From Mycobacterium sp. (GTDB taxonomy: Bacteria > Actinomycetota > Actinomycetes > Mycobacteriales > Mycobacteriaceae), in NCBI GenBank assembly GCA_020438865.1, contig JAGQTU010000003.1, forward strand, positions 1 through 64,000: a stretch of DNA of 64,000 nt, given 5' to 3'. Each line of letters begins with the position of its first letter. Positions within the stretch are counted from its first letter, which is position 1. This document shows positions 28,201 through 36,877 of the stretch, piece after piece. The notes beneath the pieces were generated by a model. It was not told where the DNA came from. It saw only the letters and a list, made by a program, of their open reading frames with translations, and searched no databases. Both the position numbers and the translations under genes were made by a program.

Positions 28201-28942
28201 CGTCGGTCTGATCGCCGAACACCTGCGGTGAGGCCACCGGAAGGTCGGCATACCAGTCGTAGAACGACGTCATCGCCCCGCCGATCAATTCGACGAACCG
28301 TGACCCCGCGGCGTGGCTGACCATCGACATGGCCGGGATCGGCGAGAAGCCCGCGATGCGGTCCGGCCCATAGGTCTTGATGGTGTGCACGTGCGCGGCG
28401 GCGATCATCTCCGTCGCCTCGGCCCACGTCACGCGCACCAACCCGCCCTTGCCGCGAGCGCATTGGTAGCGGCGGCGCCGCTCGGCATCGGCCTGAATAT
28501 CGGCCCACGCCAGCACCGGATCACCGAGGCGGGCCTTGGCTTCGCGGTACATCTCCACCAGCACGCCACGGGCATACGGGTAGCGCACCCGGGTGGGCGA
28601 GTAGGTGTACCAGGAGAACGCGGCACCGCGCGGGCAGCCGCGCGGTTCGTACTCCGGCCGGTCCGGGCCCACCGAGGGGTAGTCGGTTTCCTGGGTCTCC
28701 CAGGTGATGATGCCGTCCTTGACGTAGATCTTCCACGAACACGACCCGGTGCAGTTCACCCCGTGGGTGGAGCGCACCACCTTGTCATGACTCCACCGGT
28801 CCCGGTAGAAGACATCGCCTTGTCGACCGCCGCGGCGGGTGACGGTGCGCAGGTCGTCGGAGAACTCGCCCGGCGTGAAGAATCGGCCGCTGCGCCCCAA
28901 CAGCTCTTCGATCGGTCCGCCGGTGCGTGGTGCTGCGGTCAC
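25250..28942 (-). CDS. narG: Respiratory nitrate reductase alpha subunit NarG, 1230 aa
   Basis: Full-length Mo-bisMGD catalytic subunit. The N-terminal HGVNCTGSCSW is the His/Cys motif for the FS0 cluster; the Mo-ligand Asp region and YWYADLPVASPQVFGDQTD-type segments follow, with the C-terminal cofactor domain ending in RRNQKVTY. It reduces nitrate to nitrite in the cytoplasm. GTG 28942 overlaps the narK stop as GTGA. Confidence 0.96.
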   Translation of the reverse strand: MTAAPRTGGPIEELLGRSGRFFTPGEFSDDLRTVTRRGGRQGDVFYRDRWSHDKVVRSTHGVNCTGSCSWKIYVKDGIITWETQETDYPSVGPDRPEYEPRGCPRGAAFSWYTYSPTRVRYPYARGVLVEMYREAKARLGDPVLAWADIQADAERRRRYQCARGKGGLVRVTWAEATEMIAAAHVHTIKTYGPDRIAGFSPIPAMSMVSHAAGSRFVELIGGAMTSFYDWYADLPVASPQVFGDQTDVPESGDWWDASYLMMWGSNVPVTRTPDAHWMAEVRYRGTKVVSVSPDYADNTKFADEWMPCAAGTDGALAMAMGHVILSECFVRQRVPFFVDYVRRYTDLPFLVKLEQRDGELVPGKNLTAADLGHDVENADFKPVLLDGATDEVAVPRGSLGFRYGDDGVGKWNLDLGDVVPALTVAPAHGEDGETALIQLPRFDTVDGHGEALARGVPVRRVGEHLVCTVFDLMLAQYGVARPGLPGDWPTGYDDPDRPYTPAWQEPITGVSAAQAIRVAKEFARNAEESGGRSMIIMGAGICQWFHGDATYRAVLALLLLTGSMGRNGGGWAHYVGQEKCRPVTGWATMAMASDWSRPPRQMAGTSYWYAHTDQWRYDGYRADALASPLGRGRFRDKHTMDVLASAVAMGWSPFFPQFDRSSLDVADEARAAGKETPDYVAEQLASGGLKLAVTDPDDPANWPRVLDVWRANLLGSSSKGNEYFLRHLLGTTSNVQAGLTQESLRPNDVAWRDDIPEGKLDLLMSIDFRMTSTTLLSDVVLPAATWYEKADLSSTDMHPYVHAFSPAIDPPWETRSDYEAFGAIARTFSVLAKTHLGSRTDVVLGTLQHDTPGAMAYPGGSEHDWRVRGEVPVPGKTMGPVAVVERDYAAIADKWATLGPLVDTLGVTTKGITTHPTKEVDELGAKFGVMDSGAAQGRPAITTAERMADVILALSGTSNGRLAVEGFRELEKRTGRPLVHLAEGSEERRITYADTQARPVPVITSPEWSGSETGGRRYAPFTVNIEELKPFHTLTGRMHFYVDHDWLEELGEQLPTYRPPLDMARLFGEPEVGDHKEGIGLTVRYLTPHSKWSIHSEYQDNLLMLSLSRGGPTMWMSPADAAKIDVHDNDWIEAVNRNGVVVCRAIVSHRMPEGVVFVYHAQERTIDVPLSETTGNRGGIHNSLTRLLIKPSHLAGGYAQNTFAFNYLGPTGNQRDEVTMVRRRNQKVTY

Positions 28943-30213
28943 GTCGCGGCCTCCTTGCGTTGGGTTGCGGGTTCATGGGCATGCAGCCGCAATCCGGTGT
29001 AGCCCAGGGCGACCAGCGCGGTCGCCACCAGTAGCAGCAGGCCGATCGTATAGTTGTTGGCGACCGGGTCATAGGTCGCACCCATCACCAACGGCGGGAA
29101 GTAACCACCCAATCCGCCTGCGGCAGCGACGATTCCGGTCACCGAGCCTACCGACTGCGCGGGTGCACGGCGGGCCACCCAGGCGAACACACCGCCCGTG
29201 CCGATCCCGAGGAAGATCGCCAGCGTGATGAACGTCGCCGCCGACCACACATCCGGTGGGGGCTGAAAAACTGCGACGAACGCCAGCACAGCGACGCCCG
29301 TCAACGACGCCAGCACCACATACTTCGGAGCGATCCGGTCCGCCAGGGCGCCGCCGATCGGCCGGGCCAACACAGCCGCCAACGCGAAACCGGCCGTACG
29401 CGCACCCGCATCAACCGCGGAGAACCCGTAGATCGTCTTGATGTAGGTCGGCAGGTAGTTGCTGAACGCGACAAAGCCCCCGAACACGACCGCGTAGAGA
29501 AACGACATCTCCCAAGTCACCGGCAATTTGGCCGCCGCGATCAACTTCGGAACGACGCGCCCGGTATTCGGGGCAAAGGCGGGTGAGTTCCGCATCACGA
29601 GCACGCACGCCACCGCAGTCAGCGCGAGGGCAACCGCGACGATCACATGGGTGGTGAACAGGCCGAACCAGCGCACGAACCGCGGTGTGAAGAACGCCGA
29701 CAACGCGGTACCGACCATCCCCATACCGAACACCCCGGTCGCGAAGCCCCGCCGCGACGCCTCGAACCAACTATTCGCGAACGGGATACCGACCGCAAAG
29801 ATCGTTCCCGCGATACCCAGAAAGAAGCCGCACACCAGCAACAGCGGATAGGACCCTGCTGTTCCGGCCGCCCCGACGGCCAGAACCGGCACGATCGACG
29901 CCAGCGACACGGCGATGAACATCGTCCGGCCCCCGAACCGGTCGGTGAGCGAGCCGATGACGATCCGCCCCAAAGACCCGACCAGGATCGGTGTCGCGAC
30001 CAGCATCGAGGCCTCGGTACTGCTCAAGTGCAGATCGCCCGCGTAGGTGGTGGACAGCGGGCCGATCATGTTCCAGGCCCAGAAGTTGATCGCCGAGACC
30101 CAGGTGGCCAGCACCAGGTTGAAGATTCTGCTGGCGCCGGTGCCCGGCGCGCTCGCCGTGTTCACATCCACCAGAGAACCACGTGGCGAGCACGGGATGA
30201 GCAGTTCGACCAA
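28939..30213 (-). CDS. narK: Nitrate/nitrite transporter NarK, up to 424 aa
   Basis: Major-facilitator protein with 12 predicted helices and the nitrate-porter signatures GLGGYFPPLVMGATYDP-like and GNFGAAV-type Gly-rich segments (AAGGLGGYFPP, FFLGIAGTIFAVGIPFANSW). It imports nitrate and exports nitrite. The TTG at 30213 is the longest start; GTG 30171 (VDVNTAS) is more likely. It is first in the narK-narG-narH-narJ-narI operon, and a DosR box lies about 220 bases upstream. Confidence 0.92.
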   Translation of the reverse strand: MVELLIPCSPRGSLVDVNTASAPGTGASRIFNLVLATWVSAINFWAWNMIGPLSTTYAGDLHLSSTEASMLVATPILVGSLGRIVIGSLTDRFGGRTMFIAVSLASIVPVLAVGAAGTAGSYPLLLVCGFFLGIAGTIFAVGIPFANSWFEASRRGFATGVFGMGMVGTALSAFFTPRFVRWFGLFTTHVIVAVALALTAVACVLVMRNSPAFAPNTGRVVPKLIAAAKLPVTWEMSFLYAVVFGGFVAFSNYLPTYIKTIYGFSAVDAGARTAGFALAAVLARPIGGALADRIAPKYVVLASLTGVAVLAFVAVFQPPPDVWSAATFITLAIFLGIGTGGVFAWVARRAPAQSVGSVTGIVAAAGGLGGYFPPLVMGATYDPVANNYTIGLLLLVATALVALGYTGLRLHAHEPATQRKEAAT

Positions 30214-30734
30214 AACGCTTGTGGCCCAACGCCATACGGGTGTGAGGGTGAACTACCTCGCTGGCGTCTCATTATTTCGTTCTCGACGCCGGCGGCCACT
30301 GACTGTCGTGAGCGCGTATTGCGATCATCGGTCTCCGCTCCTCGTCCGCTCGGTCATCTCGCCAATAAGCAGAGCCCAAGGATGGCTCACCCACCGGCGG
30401 CGCGATACGGGCGTTGGGATTCATCTAAAGGGACAAACGTCCCTACCCGCCACACCCGGCGGTGGGTTCCCTCAATCGCGCGAAGGAAACACGGCAGGCG
30501 ATGTTCAACCAGGTCCTCGCACTTGAGCCACCGGTCGGCAGCCAACCATGGCCGCTGCACAGCCCACCATGGGGCCAGAATTCGGGACTATCGCCGGAGC
30601 CAAAGGACTTGACGACACGCACGCGCGTCTCCGCTTCTCGGCGTCAGCAACGACGGGGCTCCCGAGGCCGGTTCTCCGCAGGACATCGACAGACGTCATC
30701 GACCGCAGAGCTGCGAGTTCGCGGCCCTGCCTGG
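30214..30734. other. Intergenic region upstream of narK, with no recognisable gene
   Basis: The leader and promoter of the nar operon lie here, with a DosR box at 30430-30443. The remaining ~290 bases up to the recombinase genes hold only shadow frames. Confidence 0.5.
30430..30443 (-). promoter_or_regulatory. DosR/DevR box upstream of the nar operon
   Basis: GGGACAAACGTCCC is a perfect GGGAC/GTCCC palindrome with a 4-base centre, inside AAA...TAC context, 217 bases before the longest narK start. In M. tuberculosis narK2-narX is DosR-dependent; here the whole narK-narGHJI operon would come under the same switch. Confidence 0.75.
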
Positions 30735-31118
30735 CTAGGTTTGGGATTGTTCGAGTTGCCCGTAGAGGGTGGCGATGGTGGTGTTCTGCTGGGTGATCTT
30801 CGCTCGCAGCTTGGTGATCTCGGCTTCTTTGGTGGTGATTTGGCGGCGCAGTGCATCGATGATGCTGTTGGACGGTTGATCGGGGTTTTCGGGTGCGGGC
30901 GCCAACCGGCTGTGGGCGCGGATGCGGGCCAGGAGGTCGGGGTGCGCGTAGACCGCCTTGCGGGTGACGCCGGCACGGTTGGCCACTGCGGCGACGTTGA
31001 CCGCAGCCCCACGGCGCCGCAGGTCGCGCAACGCACCCTCGATGCGCTGGCGGACGTCGTCGCTGCGCTGCTTGGTATAGCTGCGCAGGGCGGCGATGGA
31101 GGCGTCGTTGGCGCTCAT
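30735..31118 (-). CDS. TnpC-like helper protein, 127 aa
   Basis: ATG 31118 overlaps the TnpB stop as ATGA. An HTH-like segment (VNVAAVANRAGVTRKAVYAHPDLLARI) precedes a coiled coil (IDALRRQITTKEAEITKLRAKITQQNTTIATLYGQL). This matches the DUF6262/TnpC proteins that accompany Tn554-type recombinases and modulate orientation and efficiency. Confidence 0.8.
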   Translation of the reverse strand: MSANDASIAALRSYTKQRSDDVRQRIEGALRDLRRRGAAVNVAAVANRAGVTRKAVYAHPDLLARIRAHSRLAPAPENPDQPSNSIIDALRRQITTKEAEITKLRAKITQQNTTIATLYGQLEQSQT

Positions 31119-33340
31119 CCGTCGGCCCGGGGGTCTGCTTTGCGTAGCGCCGACCCGTGGGCACCGCGGGTCTGGACGGGTGTGATCGGCAACCGCCTCG
31201 CGGTCCCCGCACCTGCCACGGCAGCGTTGACCTGAGGGCCTGCGGTGAGGCGGTCGATGATGGCCTGCAGCGACGCGAGTTCGCGACGCCGTTCGTGGAC
31301 CCACACGTTGTCGTCGGTGAGTTCGCGACCCGTGCGGGTCAGGTATTGGGCGCGGCGGGCCTCGAGGAGGGCGACCGTGCGGGCCTGTTGGTCGCGCAGC
31401 TCGGCCAGGTAGGTGGCGTCGGTGGCGAAGTGCCCGCACGACAGGCAGGCGTTGCCCTTGTCGCAGGTCTTCAGCGGCGGCAGCAGACACACCCCGTTGG
31501 GCAGGACACGGTCGGTACGTGACCCGAGTTGGGTCATGTCGTACATGTCGGCCGGGCTGATCGCAATTTCGGTGCCGTGAGCGCCGATCTTCTTGTGCTT
31601 GAGGAACTCCGCCTCCGCGGTCGCTGACAAGGTCGCGGCGTAGCGCATCGTCATCTCGGGACTCTTGTGGCCAAGGTAGCGCTGCACGACGTGGATCGGG
31701 ACGCCATCGTTGAGCAGTTCGGTGGCGCGGGTGTGGCGGAGTCGGTGAGTCTGGCTGAACCGCAACGGGTTCCCAGCGGCGTCGGTGAGGCCATGCAGCT
31801 CGTCGAGTTTGGTCAGCGACGCCCGGTAGGACGAGTAGGGCCGGTGTCGTTGACCGTTGTGTTGCTGGCGGATCCCGACGAACAGGTACTTCGACACCAA
31901 CCCGGGGTGACGCTCGGCGACCCACTGCTGTTGTTCGGTGATGACGTTGACGACGGCCTGCTCCACGAGGATCGTCGGGTCCACCCCGTCTACCTTGGAC
32001 TGCTGATAGCGCAGCTTGGCGACGAACACGTCGGAGGAGTCGCCATCGGTGGGCCTATCGGTGCCGGGGATCGCGTGCAGTGGGTGGTAATCGAGCATCA
32101 AGATCTCCGAGGCTCGGCGCCCGGTCAGGGCCTGCAGCAACCACACCCGCGCAGCCGAGGGGTCGCCGAGTCCGGCGACGTCACCGATGCTGCCATCGGG
32201 GTGGGTGATGGTGACGTGGGCGTCGCGGTCGGCGGTCAGGACGTCGAGGTAGGCCAGCATCTGCTGCAGCTCGGCGGTGGAGTACCAGCTCAACTCCCTG
32301 CCTCGGTTGGCGCGGCGGGTCCGAAACGCCGGCCCCCACAACCGGGTGTGCGCCGCGGTGATGTCGGCCCACCGCGGATTGCCGGTGGCGAGGGCAGCTT
32401 CGGGGGCGTGGTCGAGCATGAAGGTGTAGAACACCTGGGTCTGGGATTGCGCGGTGTCGATCGTCGCGGCCGTCAGCGGAGCGTCGGGTTTGGTGCGGGC
32501 CGCGGGTGAACGCAGGTAGTCGGTGAAGTCGGTGAAGGCCGCCCGCAGTTGGGCGGGATCGGTCGCCAGCAGTGGGTCGGTCTCGCCGCGGGCGGTCAGG
32601 AACGGTCCGAAGTGGCGGGCGGCGTCGCGGGCCCGGTCCACTGCGGAGGTCCAGCGCAGCAGTTCAGCGGTCAGCGCGGTGCGCAACCAGAACCGGATGC
32701 CCTCACGCAGCCAGAGCGGGGTAATGGTGTCCAGGCGCAGTGTTTGGTCGTGGCGGGGTTCGTGTTCGCGTTGAGGGATGCGTGGGTCCGCGCGCAAGTC
32801 CCAGGTGTCGTAGGACCACCATGGGATGTCGGTGCAGCGCACCGTCAGGTACAGGTGCAGATGATTGATCAGGCCGCTGACGTTGCGCCGTGTCCCCGGC
32901 GAGGGCAGCCGCTGGTTGCGGCGCTCGAACCGCAGCACCGCGTGCCGCAAGATCGCGTCGACGTCCAGATCGGTGATGCTCGCGGGAACGTGGTGGTGGC
33001 GGTGGTGGTATTCGGTGGCGGCCGCCCCGAGCGCGTCCGAGCACCACCGCAGCAGTGACGGTTCTATCTTGCGGGCACCCTCGGCGGCGCAGACCCACAC
33101 GAACCAGGCCAGTTCGTCGGCGAAGCGTGGCGGGACGTCGGGCGGGGTGAAGTCTTGTTCGGCGCCGGCACGGTTGGCGCTCAGGTAGAACCGGTTTGCT
33201 AGGAATACGGTGTCCGCGGGTGCGGTGTCGATGCGGTAGACGGGTCGGCGCCACGGGTCGGGGACCGCGGCCCACTGCCGTACCCAGGACCCGCTCTCGG
33301 CGACGACGGGGATGAGAGACGGGTCATCACTGTTGGGCAT
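31115..33340 (-). CDS. Tyrosine recombinase TnpB-like, 741 aa
   Basis: The catalytic residues of the family are seen: Arg in LTGRRASEILMLDY, HRLRHTRATELLNDG (H-x-x-R), LGHKSPEMTMRYA with His and the Tyr nucleophile. A Cys/His-rich zinc-like insertion (CLLPPLKTCDKGNACLSCGHF) follows in the C-terminal part. The first ~350 residues are the long core-binding region typical of TnpB. It overlaps TnpA by 14 bases. Confidence 0.88.
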   Translation of the reverse strand: MPNSDDPSLIPVVAESGSWVRQWAAVPDPWRRPVYRIDTAPADTVFLANRFYLSANRAGAEQDFTPPDVPPRFADELAWFVWVCAAEGARKIEPSLLRWCSDALGAAATEYHHRHHHVPASITDLDVDAILRHAVLRFERRNQRLPSPGTRRNVSGLINHLHLYLTVRCTDIPWWSYDTWDLRADPRIPQREHEPRHDQTLRLDTITPLWLREGIRFWLRTALTAELLRWTSAVDRARDAARHFGPFLTARGETDPLLATDPAQLRAAFTDFTDYLRSPAARTKPDAPLTAATIDTAQSQTQVFYTFMLDHAPEAALATGNPRWADITAAHTRLWGPAFRTRRANRGRELSWYSTAELQQMLAYLDVLTADRDAHVTITHPDGSIGDVAGLGDPSAARVWLLQALTGRRASEILMLDYHPLHAIPGTDRPTDGDSSDVFVAKLRYQQSKVDGVDPTILVEQAVVNVITEQQQWVAERHPGLVSKYLFVGIRQQHNGQRHRPYSSYRASLTKLDELHGLTDAAGNPLRFSQTHRLRHTRATELLNDGVPIHVVQRYLGHKSPEMTMRYAATLSATAEAEFLKHKKIGAHGTEIAISPADMYDMTQLGSRTDRVLPNGVCLLPPLKTCDKGNACLSCGHFATDATYLAELRDQQARTVALLEARRAQYLTRTGRELTDDNVWVHERRRELASLQAIIDRLTAGPQVNAAVAGAGTARRLPITPVQTRGAHGSALRKADPRADG

Positions 33341-34541
33341 CGGTGAGGCCCTTCCACCCGGCGGTGAAGTTCTTCCACTCGGCCAGCGATCGCATCTCGG
33401 CTTCCTGGGTGACCCATCCGTAGGTCGACAGGGTGGTCTGGACGTCGGCGTGCCCGAGTCGGCGCATCACCACGTGGGGGGCCACCCCCGCGAGGAGCAG
33501 TGCCGTGGCGTGGGTGTGGCGCAACCAGTGCGGCGTCCAGTCCGGTGGCACGGTGCCGGGGTGGGCGCGTTTGATGCTGCGGACCTTCTCGTAGACGGTT
33601 TCCGGGCGCATCGGCGCGAACCGGGGGCCGTGGGTGATGTTGACGAACACGAAGTGGGTCGGTAGGTCGGCCACCGTGACGTCGGCAGCCAGATCCACCA
33701 GCTGCCACACGTATTCGGAGTACAGGGCAGCGAGGTCGTCGCCGACGTAGATTCGCCGGGACCCGGTCTTGACCCGCACACCGTGCGGGTGGTCTTGGCG
33801 TTCGACGACCTCGATGGACGGGGTTTCACCGCCGCCGATGCGGATGTCGTTGTGCCGCAGTGACAATGCCTCACCGAGTCGCATCCCGGTTTCGGCCAGC
33901 GCCGCGAACAGCAACCGGTTGCGCAAACCCGACGGGCTTCCCAGCCACGCGCCGTTGTCGTCTTGGGTGGCGCAGGCATCGAGGATGGTGTTGACCTGGC
34001 CGGGCAGTAGAACCGGAGTGGTCGACCGGTTCGGGGTGCGGGTGCGGTAGATCGGATGATCACCGTGCTGCTGGGGTCCGACGCCATCGAGGAAGCCGAC
34101 GTAGCGGTGCTGGCGGCGCCAGCGGCCCCGAGAGGTGAACAACCGGTCATAGGGTGCGTCGACGTGATGCGCGTCGGCGTGGTAGCGGTACATCGACAAC
34201 ACCGCAGCGGCCCGTTGCTGCACCGAGGAGGTGGCCAGCTTCTGCTCGGCGGGCCCGATCCGCGCGTCGGCGGGCAGATCCCCGGTCCGCAGATAGGTCA
34301 GGAACTGCCCGAACAAGCTGGTGGGGAAGTCATCCCAGGGAGCGCCGACCGCGGTCAACAACGTCCACCACTCCGCGAGCCCGTAGGCGTACCCGCGGAC
34401 GGTGTGCGGTGACGCGCCGCCGTCGGAGAGGAACCGCAGGTACTCCCGGGCCTGCGGGATGGGTAGCGCGTCCTCACCGACCACGGTATAAGTGTCGCGA
34501 CGTCCGTCGCCGAATCGGACCCGCTGCACCGTCGCCATCAC
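33327..34541 (-). CDS. Tyrosine recombinase TnpA-like, 404 aa
   Basis: N-terminal SAM-like domain (AREYLRFLSDGGASPHTVRGYAYGL), then catalytic Arg in ETGMRLGEALSLRHND, HWLRHTHATALLLAG, LGHADVQTTLSTYGW with the Tyr nucleophile. GTG 34541 or the adjacent ATG 34538 is the start. First gene of the trio. Confidence 0.88.
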   Translation of the reverse strand: MMATVQRVRFGDGRRDTYTVVGEDALPIPQAREYLRFLSDGGASPHTVRGYAYGLAEWWTLLTAVGAPWDDFPTSLFGQFLTYLRTGDLPADARIGPAEQKLATSSVQQRAAAVLSMYRYHADAHHVDAPYDRLFTSRGRWRRQHRYVGFLDGVGPQQHGDHPIYRTRTPNRSTTPVLLPGQVNTILDACATQDDNGAWLGSPSGLRNRLLFAALAETGMRLGEALSLRHNDIRIGGGETPSIEVVERQDHPHGVRVKTGSRRIYVGDDLAALYSEYVWQLVDLAADVTVADLPTHFVFVNITHGPRFAPMRPETVYEKVRSIKRAHPGTVPPDWTPHWLRHTHATALLLAGVAPHVVMRRLGHADVQTTLSTYGWVTQEAEMRSLAEWKNFTAGWKGLTDAQQ

Positions 34542-34558
34542 TGCCCCGCCAGGCTCCG

Positions 34559-35776
34559 TCAGGCCCGCCGGGATCGGTAGGACGCGAAGTCGGCCACCCC
34601 GTCCCGGTTCGCAGTCTTACTGGGACGGTGTGCCGTCTGCTGCTGGGGTGCGCTGCCCGGGAAACGCTGACCGACGAGGAATTCGGCGATCACGTCAGCG
34701 GGCCAGATCAGCCCGTGGGCGGCCAACAGCTCTGGTGAGGCCAGCCCGAAGACGAACTCGATCCACTTGCTCAGCAGCCGTGGCCGTTCCGGGGTGCGGT
34801 CCTGCCAACCCGGCTCGGTGCGTCCCCAGGTGAACCCGGTATCGGAGTTGATCCGGGTGTAGAGCTGAGTGCGCAATGTGTCGTAGCGGTCGGTGTCCAC
34901 CGCACCCGACTCGTGGAAGTGGCGCAGCAAGGCACCTAGGGAGATGCCCCACTTCTCCTTGACCGACAATAGATTCAGCAATGATGGGGTCCCCCGCACC
35001 GACGGTGCCACCACCGCGAACGGCGCTAGGAACTCCGAGGCGAACCGCGACGCCTCCGCTTCGTGCTCGTCGGTCATCTCCCCGACGCTTGCGTGCAGCA
35101 TCAAGTGCCCCAGTTCGTGGGCCAGGGTCCAGCGGGTGCGTTCCCAGGAGTCAAGTTCCCGCATCACCACCAGCGGGCGTTCCCCAAACTCACCGACCCA
35201 CGTGGAGCAGCCCAGGTGCTTCTCCAGCCGGCCGCGGCTGCCGAGTTCGGGCATTTGGGCGCCGAAGCGTTCGTTGCGCAACAGCACCGGAATCCCGCCG
35301 TGCTCGATCAGCCGGGTGAGGTCACCGATCGGTTCATCGGGCCCGACACCCAGGCATTGGCGCGCGTACCCGGCCGCCGCAACGTGATCGTCGCGATTCA
35401 CCGTTCCCGGGGAGAGCCGCACCGGAGGCAACTTGTGGCGGTGATCGAGGTCCAGCAGGAAGTCCCCCGACAGCGCCATGAACTGCGCCATCCGGTTCTT
35501 CTCCGTCTCCGTGGTCGACTTCGGAGCTCGAAAGGACAACTGTGCAGGGGTGATCCGCGACACCGGCACCGAACGAAAGAACTGCTCGGGGAATCGTAAA
35601 ATTCTTGACAGAGAGGCCAACTCGTCGGTGGTGACCTGCGCGGTCTCCGCGCGTTCCAGGCGCGAGAGCCGTGCACCCCTCCACCCGACGCCTTCGAGCA
35701 CCGCGGTCGCGGTGAGACGTCGCATCAGCCGAGCTTGGCGAACCCGAAGACCGTAGATCTCATAGCTCGTTGTCAT
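34559..35776 (-). CDS. XRE-family regulator with ImmA/IrrE metalloprotease domain, 405 aa
   Basis: The N-terminal helix-turn-helix (residues ~10-60, ARLMRRLTATAVLEGVGWRGARLSRLERAE) is followed by a zinc protease domain with HELGH in WTLAHELGHLMLH (~217-229) and EAEASRFASEFLAP supplying the third ligand. ImmA proteins cleave partner repressors after DNA damage or signals. Operon-mate of the unknown gene upstream (58-base gap); 17 bases before tnpA, so it may be part of the mobile unit. Confidence 0.85.
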   Translation of the reverse strand: MTTSYEIYGLRVRQARLMRRLTATAVLEGVGWRGARLSRLERAETAQVTTDELASLSRILRFPEQFFRSVPVSRITPAQLSFRAPKSTTETEKNRMAQFMALSGDFLLDLDHRHKLPPVRLSPGTVNRDDHVAAAGYARQCLGVGPDEPIGDLTRLIEHGGIPVLLRNERFGAQMPELGSRGRLEKHLGCSTWVGEFGERPLVVMRELDSWERTRWTLAHELGHLMLHASVGEMTDEHEAEASRFASEFLAPFAVVAPSVRGTPSLLNLLSVKEKWGISLGALLRHFHESGAVDTDRYDTLRTQLYTRINSDTGFTWGRTEPGWQDRTPERPRLLSKWIEFVFGLASPELLAAHGLIWPADVIAEFLVGQRFPGSAPQQQTAHRPSKTANRDGVADFASYRSRRA

Positions 35777-35834
35777 AGCGTCCCCGATTCAACACCAGCA
35801 TCTCGCACGCTAACGATGGGGTCCGACAACCCCG

Positions 35835-36569
35835 TCACGCCGGTTCGGGACCCGAGCCCTCGTCGGCGTCGCGCCGGTAATCCTCGAAGTCGTCGTCGGC
35901 CTGGGCCGCCGACATTGGCAGGGGCGTCGACGCCAACACCACCACCTTCGACGGATTGTCGATGTCGACCACCGCCGCCAAGAACACCTTCGGCACGTGC
36001 AGGGCGTCCTTGCTCAACGTCCACAACACATACCAGCGGTACTTCGTCGGCACCGGCTCCAGCGCGTCGAACTCCGGCCCCAAGGTGGGCTGCTCCGCCA
36101 GCGCCTCGTCTGCTGAAACCTGTTGGCCCTCTTCGGCATCCTCGGTCAACGCCGCCTCGGCGACCTCCTGGGCGGCGGCGAGCGTCAGTTGTTCGGGTCG
36201 TGGATAGACCACCAGTCGGTCGTGCTCGGCGATCACCTCCGCCGGTGCCTTCCGAATTCGGAGCTGCGTACCGTGACGGTGCTCGATCATCGCCGACATG
36301 CCCTGCCCGTGCCGCGACGTCCACGCCAGCTTCACCTCGGGGTGCTCGGCCTCGTGCTTCGCTTCGCGGTCCTTGCGGAACTTGATCACCAACCCTCGCA
36401 CCGACGTGCAGTGCAGCTGGCCGTGCAGATTGGTCGGATCTCCGAAGTCCTCCTCCCACACCTCGGCAGTTCGGCGAACCATCGCGACCACGTCGGAGCG
36501 CAACTCCACGAACATGGCGACATCCTGACGCACCAGAGTGTTGCACCTCTTCTGGATCTCCAGGTTCAT
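35835..36569 (-). CDS. Unknown protein paired with the XRE-ImmA gene, 244 aa
   Basis: ATG 36569. A soluble protein with a basic N-terminal half (GLVIKFRKDREAKHEAEHPEVKLAWTSRHGQG), an acidic middle (EAALTEDAEEGQQVSADEALAEQ) and an acidic tail ending DADEGSGPEPA. It has no known motif, signal or membrane part. As first gene of an operon with an XRE-ImmA protein it might be a toxin, a substrate or a structural antitoxin partner; this is inference. Confidence 0.6.
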   Translation of the reverse strand: MNLEIQKRCNTLVRQDVAMFVELRSDVVAMVRRTAEVWEEDFGDPTNLHGQLHCTSVRGLVIKFRKDREAKHEAEHPEVKLAWTSRHGQGMSAMIEHRHGTQLRIRKAPAEVIAEHDRLVVYPRPEQLTLAAAQEVAEAALTEDAEEGQQVSADEALAEQPTLGPEFDALEPVPTKYRWYVLWTLSKDALHVPKVFLAAVVDIDNPSKVVVLASTPLPMSAAQADDDFEDYRRDADEGSGPEPA

Positions 36570-36583
36570 GCCCGAAGGTTTTC

Positions 36584-36672
36584 ATACATGTACCTACAGC
36601 GCAATAGGTAGAGGGGGGCAATTTATCCAGCTCTCAGAAATGTGGGCGCATCCATTAATACATGTATCCTAC
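36584..36672. promoter_or_regulatory. AT-rich promoter region with repeated ATACATGTA motif
   Basis: ATACATGTACCTAC (36584-36597) and ATACATGTATCCTAC (36658-36672) are near-identical, each with a TACATGTA palindrome, 74 bp apart, in the only AT-rich stretch around the start of the XRE-ImmA operon. They are likely binding sites for its XRE domain. Confidence 0.55.
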
Positions 36673-36746
36673 AATAAATAGCGTATTCATAGCCATAACA
36701 TTGTGCAATTGTGTATTCGAGTTACTGATAAGCCGTCGCGAGCGTC

Positions 36747-36840
36747 CGGGAAAGGTTTTCCGGCCCGCAGGGACCGGGCCTTGCGCGGGCGGTCCGCCGG
36801 TCCACACTCGGAGGGCCAGAAAGGCCACTTCCGTAGGGGG
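36747..36840 (+). repeat. Dispersed intergenic repeat, copy C
   Basis: It shares with 40115-40191 the blocks CCGGCCCG-AGGGACCGGGCC, TTGCG, CACACTCGGA and GCCAGAAAGGCC, in the same order. The first block can fold as a GGCCCG/CGGGCC hairpin. It separates the protease operon from the AT-rich promoter region. Confidence 0.6.
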
Positions 36841-36877
36841 CAGGAGCGTCGGCCCGCGAGGGCCGTCGTCGCGGTTG

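Larger units (their letters stand above)
30735..34541 (-). mobile_element. Tn554-like recombinase trio (TnpA-TnpB-TnpC)
   Basis: Two tyrosine recombinases and a small TnpC-type protein lie in overlapping order on the minus strand, the Tn554 transposition module. The ends of any element, and whether the XRE-ImmA pair upstream is its cargo, cannot be set from this sequence. Confidence 0.7.
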
